Shown here piece by piece: positions 45,747 through 53,703 of a stretch of 64,000 nucleotides of DNA. The stretch's first letter is position 1. Every line of letters starts with the position of its first letter. The translations under genes and the position numbers were made by a program. The notes under the pieces are model-generated. The model ran no database searches. It saw only the letters and a program-made list of their open reading frames with translations, and was not told the DNA's origin. Origin of the DNA: CAIYRG01 sp964446945 (GTDB lineage Bacteria; Pseudomonadota; Alphaproteobacteria; Micropepsales; Micropepsaceae); the NCBI GenBank assembly GCA_964446945.1, contig CAYUQO010000003.1, forward strand, positions 124,001 through 188,000, read 5' to 3'.

Positions 45747-46433
45747 TTGCGCAGCCTGAAGCGCCTGCTGGCGGATGCCGGGCGAGTGCTCGCCCATGAG
45801 GGGCAGGGCGATTACGTCGCCGGCCATGTCTCGCTGCGATTACCGGACCAGCCAGACCGTTTCCTGATGAAGCCCGCGGGCATCGGTCTCGAAGAGATGA
45901 CGGATGACAACATCATTACCGTCGATCTCGAAGGTGAAAAGGTCGAGGGAAGTGCCGGGCGGCACAACGAAGTTTTCATCCATTCCGAAGTGCTGCGCGC
46001 TCGGCGGGATTGCGTGGCGGTGGTGCACACCCATGCATCCTATGCCGTGGCGTTTTCCTCACTCGGCAAACCGCTGTTGTCGGTGTCGAATGACGGCGCA
46101 TTTTTCGCCAACGGCCTGCCGGTATTCGAGGAAACCACCGAGCTGATCATCACCAAAGCGCGCGGACAGGCGGTGGCGCGGACGCTCGGAAGCTACGGCG
46201 CGCTGCTGCTGCGCAATCACGGCATCGTCACGGCCGCAAAGACGATCGAGGAAGCGGTGTGGCTGGCGCTCAAGCTCAATCAGGCCTGCCATTTGCAACT
46301 GATGGCAGAATGGGCGGGCGGCCCGAAACGGGTCGGCGATCCGGAGCAGGCGAAGACCAAGGGCGCCTATGCCAGCCGCCCCGACATCCACAAGGGCGTC
46401 TTCGAATACGTGCTGCGACGCGCGAGCAAGTGA
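45747..46433 (+). CDS. Class II aldolase/adducin-family protein
   Basis: A 228-residue zinc-type aldolase related to fuculose-phosphate aldolase and to 3-hydroxy-acid-cleaving proteins in aromatic pathways. The zinc site is HTHASYA near 92-98 and RNHGI near 150, with Glu75 of HNEVFIHSEV nearby. It would cleave or decarboxylate a keto/hydroxy acid produced by ring cleavage. The start is TTG. Its stop overlaps the GTG of the FAD monooxygenase, so translation is coupled. Confidence 0.8.
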   Translation: MRSLKRLLADAGRVLAHEGQGDYVAGHVSLRLPDQPDRFLMKPAGIGLEEMTDDNIITVDLEGEKVEGSAGRHNEVFIHSEVLRARRDCVAVVHTHASYAVAFSSLGKPLLSVSNDGAFFANGLPVFEETTELIITKARGQAVARTLGSYGALLLRNHGIVTAAKTIEEAVWLALKLNQACHLQLMAEWAGGPKRVGDPEQAKTKGAYASRPDIHKGVFEYVLRRASK

Positions 46434-48040
46434 AACGGACCAGTGTTCTGATCGTCGGCGCGGGACCGGTGGGACTCGCGCTCGCCGGCGATCTTGGCTG
46501 GCGTGGAATCTCCTGCACGATTATCGAAAAAACCGATGGCGCGATTGTCCAGCCGCGTATGGATCTGGTCGGCGTTCGTACCATGGAGTTTTGCCGCCGC
46601 TGGGGCATCGCCGATTGGGTGCGCAACTCGCCATATCCTCGCGATTACCGGCAGGACTACATCTGGGTTTCTGCGGTCACCGGCTTTGAATTTGGCCGCG
46701 AGCCTTTTCCGACGCTGAACGATGAGCCCTGTCCGCCACAAAGCCCCGAAAAGCGCGAGCGCTGCCCGCAGGACATGTTCGATCCCGTTCTCGCGCGCTT
46801 TGTCCGCTCATTTCCCCATGTTGAACTGCGCTACCGCACTGAGCTGACCGGATTCGCGCAGGATGCCGGAGGTGTGACGGCAACCGTCATGACCGATTGC
46901 GGCGAAGAGACCATCGAAGCGGATTATCTCGTCGGCACGGATGGCGCCGCCAGCACGGTGCGCCAGTTACTCGATATTCCGATGACCGGTAATCCGGCGC
47001 TGACCTACACCACAAATGCAATCTTCCGCTCTCCCGAATTCAATCATCTGCACGATAAAGGCGAATTCTACCGTTTCATCATCATCCGGCCCGAAGGGAC
47101 ATTCGCCACGATTGTCGCGATCAATGGACGTGATCGTTTTCGCATTTCGATTGTCGGGAGTGAGGAAAAGCGGGCCTACACGGAAGCAGAAATCCGCGCC
47201 GCGATCATTACCGCCTTCGGCAAACCATTCGACTTCGAGATTCTGTCGATACTGCCCTGGGTCCGGCGCGAGCTCGTCGCCGATCAATTTGGTGCTGGCA
47301 GAGTCTTCCTTGCCGGCGACGCGGCGCATCTGACCTCGCCAACCGGCGGCTTCGGCATGAATATGGGAATACAGGATGCGGTCGATCTGGGCTGGAAACT
47401 TGCCGCGGTGTTGAATGGGTGGGGCGGCAAAAATCTGCTCGCCTCCTACGATATTGAGCGCCGTCCGGTAGCGATCCGGAATGTGCGCGAAGCCAGCGGC
47501 AATCTGAATCGCATGCTGAGCCCGCGGAAAATGAAGCCGCCGCCCGAGGCATTCCTTCCGGGCCCAGACGGTGATGCGGCACGCGAGATATTTGGCCGAG
47601 CTTATACCGAGATGATGAAACGGGAATGGTTCTCCATCGGAATCCATCTCGGCTATCGCTACGAGAACTCACCGATAATCATTTCCGACGGCACGCCGGA
47701 GCCGCCCGATGCCGTAACCACCTATGAGCAAACCGCGCGTCCGGGACATCGCGCGCCACATGCGTGGCTGACGCAGGAGCGTTCGACACTCGATCTGTTC
47801 GGGCGCGGATTCACTTTGTTGCATTTGGGCCGGAATGCCCCGGGCCCGCCTCCATGGCTCGACGCCGCGGAGGCTGCCGGACTGCCGCTTTACGGCGCGG
47901 TGATTCCATCGGATGACATTTTGCATTTGTACGGCAACTGCCTTGTCCTGGTGCGTCCTGATGGACATGTCTGCTGGCGCGGCGATGACATTCCGGCGGA
48001 TCCGCAGCGCATCATCGACATTGTACGAGGCGCGGCATGA
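46430..48040 (+). CDS. FAD-dependent aromatic hydroxylase (class A monooxygenase)
   Basis: A 536-residue flavin hydroxylase like MhpA and pentachlorophenol monooxygenase. It has GAGPVGLALAGDLGWRG near 9-25 (FAD Rossmann), YLVGTDGAASTVR near 168, and VFLAGDAAHLTSPTGGFGMN near 290. The extra C-terminal domain (about 400-536) is thioredoxin-like in this class. NAD(P)H-dependent ring hydroxylation would produce the substrate of the gentisate-type dioxygenase. The GTG at 46430 overlaps the aldolase stop; the longer frame starting at 46259 lies inside the aldolase gene. Confidence 0.85.
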   Translation: MKRTSVLIVGAGPVGLALAGDLGWRGISCTIIEKTDGAIVQPRMDLVGVRTMEFCRRWGIADWVRNSPYPRDYRQDYIWVSAVTGFEFGREPFPTLNDEPCPPQSPEKRERCPQDMFDPVLARFVRSFPHVELRYRTELTGFAQDAGGVTATVMTDCGEETIEADYLVGTDGAASTVRQLLDIPMTGNPALTYTTNAIFRSPEFNHLHDKGEFYRFIIIRPEGTFATIVAINGRDRFRISIVGSEEKRAYTEAEIRAAIITAFGKPFDFEILSILPWVRRELVADQFGAGRVFLAGDAAHLTSPTGGFGMNMGIQDAVDLGWKLAAVLNGWGGKNLLASYDIERRPVAIRNVREASGNLNRMLSPRKMKPPPEAFLPGPDGDAAREIFGRAYTEMMKREWFSIGIHLGYRYENSPIIISDGTPEPPDAVTTYEQTARPGHRAPHAWLTQERSTLDLFGRGFTLLHLGRNAPGPPPWLDAAEAAGLPLYGAVIPSDDILHLYGNCLVLVRPDGHVCWRGDDIPADPQRIIDIVRGAA

Positions 48041-48993
48041 CAGATGATCTGATGCAGGCTGGCAGCCTCGATGAACTATACGCGCTGCTGAAGCCGCTCA
48101 GCACCGGCCCGGGCTGGAACAAGCCGACTCCGTCTTTGTGGGATGAGCCGCGTAAAACTTTTGTGCCGTTTCACTGGCGCTACGCACAGGCGAAGGCGGC
48201 GCTCACCGCGGCAGGACGGTTGATCAACACCGAGCTTGCGGAACGTCGCAATCTGATCCTGTTCAATCCCATTCCCGGGAATGATTATGCGACCACACGC
48301 ACGCTGCTCGCCGCCTATCAGATGATTTTACCGCGGGAGAAAGCGCGTTCGCACCGGCATACGCCGAATGCGTTACGTCTGGTCGTCGATGCCGAAGATG
48401 GCGCGTACACAATCGTTGACGGCGCGAAGCTGATGATGCGGCCGGGCGACGTGTTGCTGACCCCCAACTGGTGCTGGCACGGTCATGGCAACGAATCTTC
48501 GGCGCCGGCCTATTGGATCGATTTTCTCGATACACCGCTAATCCATGCGCTTGAGCCGATGTTCTTCGAGCCACATCCGGAAGCCTACGAGCCGGTGACC
48601 AGGACGACGACGCAATCGCCGATGCGCTTTGGTTGGGAAGACACTCTGCGCCGCCTCAGTGACGCGCCACAAACACCGTCAGGTTCTTACGCGACTCAAA
48701 TCGAATTGGGCGCACCCGCGATGGCGAGTATTTCCCTGCACATGATGCTTCTGTCATCCGGTGTGGAAACTGCGCCGCACCGCACAACGGCCAATAACAT
48801 CTATGCCGTCGCGCAAGGTTGCGGTGCATCGGTGATCGACGGCGAAAGCTTTGTCTGGTCGCGCGGCGATGTCATCGCAGTCCCCGCGTGGCGGCCGCAC
48901 AGCCATTGCGCAAGTGAGGAATCCATTCTGTTGCGTGTCAGCGACCAACCGGTCCTGCAAAAGCTCGATCTGCTACGTTGCGACGCCGGTTAG
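48037..48993 (+). CDS. Gentisate 1,2-dioxygenase-like bicupin
   Basis: A 318-residue bicupin. The N-terminal cupin has the iron ligands in SHRHTPNALRLVV near 106-118 and HGHGNES near 149, and the C-terminal cupin shows PHRTTANNIYAV near 248 and WRPHSHCASEES near 290. Gentisate and salicylate dioxygenases open the ring of 2,5-dihydroxybenzoates or hydroxynaphthoates to maleylpyruvate. Start overlaps the monooxygenase stop by four bases. No maleylpyruvate isomerase or hydrolase is in the window, so the lower pathway must be encoded elsewhere. Confidence 0.82.
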   Translation: MTDDLMQAGSLDELYALLKPLSTGPGWNKPTPSLWDEPRKTFVPFHWRYAQAKAALTAAGRLINTELAERRNLILFNPIPGNDYATTRTLLAAYQMILPREKARSHRHTPNALRLVVDAEDGAYTIVDGAKLMMRPGDVLLTPNWCWHGHGNESSAPAYWIDFLDTPLIHALEPMFFEPHPEAYEPVTRTTTQSPMRFGWEDTLRRLSDAPQTPSGSYATQIELGAPAMASISLHMMLLSSGVETAPHRTTANNIYAVAQGCGASVIDGESFVWSRGDVIAVPAWRPHSHCASEESILLRVSDQPVLQKLDLLRCDAG

Positions 48994-49496
48994 GTATCAC
49001 CTGTACGGTGGCTGTTTGGCGCTGCGACGATCACACAGGGGGAAAAATCTTCTTCGGCCCGGCTGGGTCGGGCGGCGAGAAATGCCGTCAGTGACATCCT
49101 GCGGTGGCTCAATGCGAGATCGAAACTCGCCTCGGCATCGGCACAATAAGTCGGGTGCCTGTTGAGGCTCTGGAGCGATGACGCGTTGGCAAGCCGTTTC
49201 TTGAACGCCTGGTATCTGGCCGTGCCGGATTGACCGTATAGCCGCCGAAAGAACGCTCCGAGCCGATGATCTGAGGCCTGAAGTCCACGGTGGTATCGTG
49301 TGAGAAACCGGTCGTATTCCGGAGCGGCGTGACAGGATGAGGCAGCGACCATGAGATTCTGTTGGATCGCAGCCGCACGCACCGCGTACATGTCCACCGG
49401 ATATGCGCAGCCTGCCGACTGCTCCGCCGCGGCTATATCCGCGAACATCGAGGTGAGCATCAGCGCCGCGGCTCCGCTCTTTAGAATCTTACGCAT
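48990..49496 (-). CDS. Hypothetical secreted small protein
   Basis: A 168-residue protein of unknown function. The first 24 residues are a signal peptide (MRKILKSGAAALMLTSM... AAAEQ). Cysteines at about 30, 55, 118 and 153 suggest two disulphides in the periplasm, and the rest is mostly helical. The body has no motif I recognise. It converges on the dioxygenase gene with a four-base overlap. A tandem 11-bp repeat lies upstream of its start. Confidence 0.55.
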   Translation of the reverse strand: MRKILKSGAAALMLTSMFADIAAAEQSAGCAYPVDMYAVRAAAIQQNLMVAASSCHAAPEYDRFLTRYHRGLQASDHRLGAFFRRLYGQSGTARYQAFKKRLANASSLQSLNRHPTYCADAEASFDLALSHRRMSLTAFLAARPSRAEEDFSPCVIVAAPNSHRTGDT

Positions 49497-49571
49497 CGAT
49501 ACCTCCCCGATTCAAAGGCCGTCAGACCGTTGAGCCTACAGAGAAGGCGTGACTGCGGGTTTGTCCAATCC

Positions 49572-49593
49572 CGTGCAAATTACGTGCAAATTA
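49572..49593. repeat. Perfect tandem 11-bp repeat, possible operator
   Basis: CGTGCAAATTA occurs twice with no gap. It lies about 76-97 bases upstream of the small secreted protein's ATG at 49496 and 37 bases beyond the glcF stop. One-turn spacing of identical sites is typical of protein binding sites. Confidence 0.5.
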
Positions 49594-49629
49594 AGTGAAT
49601 TCTTCGAGGCGGTGCAATGGATTGTATAG

Positions 49630-50928
49630 TTACTGCAATCCATCGCTACTGAAGGTTTGGTCCAGCACTTCGGCGATGTGGAACATGGGTAATTCGCCGG
49701 AGAGATGCGACAGGCAGCCGACATTGTCGGAAACAATCATCTCCGCACCGGCGGATTTTATGTGGGCCAATTTCTTTGAGCGCAGCTGCTCGGCGATCTC
49801 CGGCTGCAACAGGCTGTAACTTCCCGCCGAGCCACAGCACAGATGAGCATCCGGAATCGTCACCAGCGTAAAACCGGCCGCGCGGAGCAGTTTTTCGCCG
49901 AGCCCGGAAATGCGCTGGCCGTGTTGCAACGAACATGGCGGATGAAAAGCGATCGCCGGACCGCCTTGCGCTGTGGGCGAAGGCGACGCGGCCGGTTTGG
50001 CCAGTTCGACAAAATCGCGGGCTTTTGCGGCAAGCTTTTCTGCACGAACCTTCCATTCCGGATCATCGGCAAAGAGCCTGCCGTAATCCTTCACGAAAGC
50101 CGTGCAGCCGCTGGCGGAAATCAGGATGGCGTGGGCCCCGCCCGCAGCTTCGCAGGCGCGAATGAGAGCGCGCGCCTGCTGCCTGGCCATGTCCGCTTTC
50201 CCGAGATGCAGTGCTAATGATCCGCAGCATCCGCTTTGCGGTAAGGATTCAACGTGATCGCTTTGGCGCGAGAGCACGCGCGTTACCGCTGAATCAATCT
50301 CCGGCGCCAGCGCCCGCTGCACACAGCCGGGGAGAAGCAGAACCCGTCGCCCGCCGTTAGATCCGCTCGCGCCCGGACTTGCACCACCGATAACATCCCC
50401 CTGGTGGGGAGGTCGAAATTTGCGGAGCAAATTTCGGGTGGGGGGACGTTTGGCGGCTTTGTCCGCCATTGCACCAATGCGGCCCGGAATACGCGACACA
50501 ATTGGAGCAAAGCCACGGGCAAGGACTGACAGCGCCGCAAACAGCCTGGGGCGCGTCAGCACGAACAGAATGAAATCGCGAAACACCCGCTCCGAAACCG
50601 GGCGCCTGTAATGCCGTTCGATATGGATGCGCGACTGATCGATCAGCGCGGAATAGTCGACCCCCGAAGGGCAGGCGCTGCGGCAGCCGAGACATGAGAG
50701 ACAGCGATCGAGATGGCGCACCGTCTCGGCATTCGGGGCGCCACCGCTCTCCAGCATGTGCTGCATCAGCATGATGCGGCCGCGTGGGGAATCGCGTTCG
50801 TCACCGAGGAGGATGTAAGTCGGACATGTCGCCGTGCAGAAACCGCAATGGACGCAGGTCCTGAGCGCGTGCTCCGCATCCTTGACATGCGGATCGCTCA
50901 AACATTCGGAATGGAAATTGGTGCGCAT
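49630..50928 (-). CDS. glcF: Glycolate oxidase iron-sulfur subunit GlcF (with in-frame palindromic insertion)
   Basis: A 432-residue electron-transfer subunit of glycolate/D-lactate dehydrogenase. Two [4Fe-4S] motifs are at Cys25, 28, 31, 35 and Cys76, 79, 82, 86. The C-terminal CCG domains show SGCCGSLA near 240 and CCGSAGSYSLL near 380. Residues 161-179 (RPPTRNLLRK...QGDV) are encoded by the palindromic element at 50397-50445, which explains a length about 25 residues above the E. coli protein. An 8-bp hairpin ATGGATTG/CAATCCAT at 49617-49643 spans its stop codon. It overlaps glcE by one base (TAATG). Confidence 0.9.
   Translation of the reverse strand: MRTNFHSECLSDPHVKDAEHALRTCVHCGFCTATCPTYILLGDERDSPRGRIMLMQHMLESGGAPNAETVRHLDRCLSCLGCRSACPSGVDYSALIDQSRIHIERHYRRPVSERVFRDFILFVLTRPRLFAALSVLARGFAPIVSRIPGRIGAMADKAAKRPPTRNLLRKFRPPHQGDVIGGASPGASGSNGGRRVLLLPGCVQRALAPEIDSAVTRVLSRQSDHVESLPQSGCCGSLALHLGKADMARQQARALIRACEAAGGAHAILISASGCTAFVKDYGRLFADDPEWKVRAEKLAAKARDFVELAKPAASPSPTAQGGPAIAFHPPCSLQHGQRISGLGEKLLRAAGFTLVTIPDAHLCCGSAGSYSLLQPEIAEQLRSKKLAHIKSAGAEMIVSDNVGCLSHLSGELPMFHIAEVLDQTFSSDGLQ
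50397..50445. repeat. Palindromic repeat element inside glcF
   Basis: A C/G-rich arm (CCCC-CTGGT-GGGG) is followed by a central palindrome GAAATTTGC-GGA-GCAAATTTC (50415-50435) and a G-rich tail. The layout matches the element at 63802-63848 although the central palindrome differs. It is translated in the glcF frame. It resembles repeats that I associate with intergenic DNA of Alphaproteobacteria, from memory only. Confidence 0.65.
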
Positions 50929-52127
50929 TACAAATACTCGAACATCCGGCCGCGATTGAACACGCGTTCCGGATCGAAAGCCTGTTTTATCGCTTTGGTC
51001 AAATTGGACCGCACCGCTGCTTCCGGTTCGAACACGTCGAGCGCACGCCGCGCTTCAGGCGGGGCCCGAAACAGTGTGGCATGACCGCCGAATTCACCCG
51101 TGATGCTGCGCAGACGCTCCGCGATTTCGGCAGACGCCGGGAGTTGCAGCCACAACAACCCGCCCGCCCAATCCGCGTACCAGAGCTCAGCTCTGGCTTC
51201 CGCGTATGCGCGCGCGGCACGAAAAGTCGGCACACACAGGCGCCAAATATCGCCATCGTGGCCAAACAGCGAGCCATGGCCGATATTGCGAAATACGGTT
51301 TCCGTTTCTTCATCACCCAGCAGCGCAAGTTCTGTTTTGGGAAATCTTTCGCGCAATAGACCGATTTTCTCGTCAATCGCCGAGGCCGTTCCTTCAATCC
51401 GGACCAGTGCTGCGCCCCGTGAGCCATGCGCGGACGGCGCGAGTAATCCGGTGGCCGAGTGGGGCAAATATGCCAGTGCCGTCACGTCGATTGGTGTTTG
51501 TGCCGCGACAATGAGCGCGCCGAGGCCTTCTTCCGGCGGCAGATCGTGCAGGACCAATGTCGCCGAGCGTTTCGCGCGCGGCAGAACGCGCAACGTGATT
51601 TCGGTCAGGACACCCAGCGCGCCGAACGCGCCGCACATCAGCTTGGGAATGTCGAAACCCGTGACATTCTTGATCACCGTTCCGCCCGCCTTGATGATCT
51701 CACCATGGCCGTTGATGAACCGGCAGCCGATCACGTGGTCGCGTACAGAGCCGGATTTTAGCCGGCGCGGCCCGCACACATCCGCCGCCACGACTCCGGC
51801 GATGGTTTGGATTCCTGCCGGCGCACCAAGCATTGGTCCCCAGTCGCACGGTTCAAAACCGAGTGCCTGATTGTGTTTCGCCAGGAGTGTTTCAATTTCG
51901 GCGAGCCTCGTTCCGGCTTTTACGCTCACAACCAGTTCTTCCGGTTTGTAATCGATAATGCCGGCGATAGCGCTCATGTCCAGAACAGCATTCGAATCCA
52001 TCGGGCGCCCGAGATTGCGCTTTGTGCCGGCCGAGATGATCTCGAATGAGGTCGCGCTTTGCGCGGCATCGCGGATCATCTCCGCCGCCTCATGATCGCT
52101 GGCCGGGCGAAGGTGTTGCGTACTCAC
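50928..52127 (-). CDS. glcE: Glycolate oxidase FAD-binding subunit GlcE
   Basis: A 399-residue FAD_binding_4 domain protein. The PGT/VKAGTRLAEIE segment near 71 and AGVVAADVCGPRRLKSGSVRDHV near 107-129 form the FAD site. GlcE is the shorter partner of GlcD in the oxidation of glycolate to glyoxylate. The start is GTG and overlaps the glcD stop by four bases (GTGA). The C terminus (about 290-399) lacks the full C-terminal catalytic cap seen in GlcD, as expected for this subunit. Confidence 0.88.
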   Translation of the reverse strand: MSTQHLRPASDHEAAEMIRDAAQSATSFEIISAGTKRNLGRPMDSNAVLDMSAIAGIIDYKPEELVVSVKAGTRLAEIETLLAKHNQALGFEPCDWGPMLGAPAGIQTIAGVVAADVCGPRRLKSGSVRDHVIGCRFINGHGEIIKAGGTVIKNVTGFDIPKLMCGAFGALGVLTEITLRVLPRAKRSATLVLHDLPPEEGLGALIVAAQTPIDVTALAYLPHSATGLLAPSAHGSRGAALVRIEGTASAIDEKIGLLRERFPKTELALLGDEETETVFRNIGHGSLFGHDGDIWRLCVPTFRAARAYAEARAELWYADWAGGLLWLQLPASAEIAERLRSITGEFGGHATLFRAPPEARRALDVFEPEAAVRSNLTKAIKQAFDPERVFNRGRMFEYL

Positions 52128-53611
52128 ATCCGGGGCAGATTGGCGAATGGCATGCGCCCGTTATGCACATGCATGCGGCCGAGTTCGACGCAGGCATGCA
52201 GGACCGGAAACACCTTGCCGGGATTGAGCTGCGATTTGGCATCGAACGCGCATTTCACGCGCTGCTGCTGGGCAAGATCGGCATCGGTGAACATCGCAGG
52301 CATCAGCGCCTTCTTTTCCACGCCGACGCCATGTTCGCCGGTCAAGACGCCGCCCATATCGACGCACAGCTTGAGAATATCGGCTCCAAATGCTTCCGCG
52401 CGCTCGAGTTCGCCTTCCTGCATGCAGTCGAACACGATCAGCGGATGCAGATTGCCGTCACCGGCGTGAAACACATTGCAACAAATCAGGCCGTACTGGT
52501 CTGAAAGTTGCGAGATCCTGTCCAGCATCTGCGGCAATGCTGCGCGCGGAATAGTGCCATCCATGCACAGCATGTCGGGTTTCAAGCGGCCCATCGCGCC
52601 GAACGCCGACTTCCGCCCCGACCACACGCGTGATCGTTCGGGCTCGCCCGAGCAATCGTGGATGTCGGTTGCGCCACAGCCGTTCGCGATGGCCGACACG
52701 GCTGCGAGCTGATCGGCCACTTCTGCCGGCATGCCGTCGAGTTCGGCGATGAGAATGGCCTCGGCAGCAGGTGGATAGCCAGGCGCGCAAAATGCCTCCA
52801 CCGCATCGATGCAACGGCGGTCCATGAATTCCAGGGCCGAAGGTATGATTCCCTGGCCGATGATTTCGGCCACGCATTGCCCGGCATCCGCCGCAGAGCG
52901 AAAGCCGATCAGGATTGTCCGCGTCACCGGTGGGCGGGGCAAAATGCGCAAGGTCGCCTCGGTGACAATCCCGAGGAGTCCCTCGGATCCACACACGATG
53001 CCGAGCAGATCCAGGCCGCCGCCACCCGCGAATTTGCCGCCGATGCGCAGCCGCTCGCCGGTGATCAATGCCATCTCGACACCCAACAGATTGTGGGTGG
53101 TCAACCCGTATTTCAGGCAGTGAATTCCACCTGAGTTTTCGGCGACATTCCCACCGACCGTGCAGGCGATCTGACTGGAGGGATCAGGTGCGTAATAAAA
53201 CCCTTTGGCCTGCACTGCGCGGGTGACATTCGCATTGGTCACTCCCGGTTGGACCACCACACAACGGTTGTCGTAATCCACTTCCAGGACACGGTTCATG
53301 CGCGACAGTCCGAGCAGGATTCCGTCGGCCAGTGGCAGTGCACCTCCGGACAAAGACGTCCCGGCCCCACGGGGCACGACCCGCAGTCCCTGGCGTGAAG
53401 CGAAGCTCAGCACCGCCGAAACCTGATCCGCCGTCTGGGGTAAAACGCAGACCAGTGGAAGCTGCCCGTAAGCGGTCAGGGCATCGCGGTCAAAGGCTCG
53501 CAATGTCGGCAGGTCCGCCACCACACCGTCGGGGACAATAGCGGATAGGCCGGCGGCTATGTCCGCGCGCCGGGCGATGATTTGCTGATCGGGTGCAGGC
53601 AATTCAATCAT
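52124..53611 (-). CDS. glcD: Glycolate oxidase catalytic subunit GlcD
   Basis: A 495-residue FAD-dependent 2-hydroxyacid dehydrogenase. The FAD_binding_4 part shows RGAGTSLSGGALP near 80 and GGNVAENSGGIHCLKYG near 152; the FAD-oxidase C domain shows HAGDGNLHPL near 387 and GGVLTGEHGVG near 420. It oxidises glycolate or D-lactate and passes electrons through GlcF. First gene of the glcDEF operon, divergent from the permease gene at 53704 with 92 bases between, so the shared gap should contain both promoters. Confidence 0.92.
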   Translation of the reverse strand: MIELPAPDQQIIARRADIAAGLSAIVPDGVVADLPTLRAFDRDALTAYGQLPLVCVLPQTADQVSAVLSFASRQGLRVVPRGAGTSLSGGALPLADGILLGLSRMNRVLEVDYDNRCVVVQPGVTNANVTRAVQAKGFYYAPDPSSQIACTVGGNVAENSGGIHCLKYGLTTHNLLGVEMALITGERLRIGGKFAGGGGLDLLGIVCGSEGLLGIVTEATLRILPRPPVTRTILIGFRSAADAGQCVAEIIGQGIIPSALEFMDRRCIDAVEAFCAPGYPPAAEAILIAELDGMPAEVADQLAAVSAIANGCGATDIHDCSGEPERSRVWSGRKSAFGAMGRLKPDMLCMDGTIPRAALPQMLDRISQLSDQYGLICCNVFHAGDGNLHPLIVFDCMQEGELERAEAFGADILKLCVDMGGVLTGEHGVGVEKKALMPAMFTDADLAQQQRVKCAFDAKSQLNPGKVFPVLHACVELGRMHVHNGRMPFANLPRM

Positions 53612-53703
53612 TTGCCGGACGTCTTATCACAATTGATCCCTCCCGGGCCTTTACGCGGCATGGCAAAACGCCAAAACTGGCGCAAAGAGGCGAGGGGCGG
53701 CAC

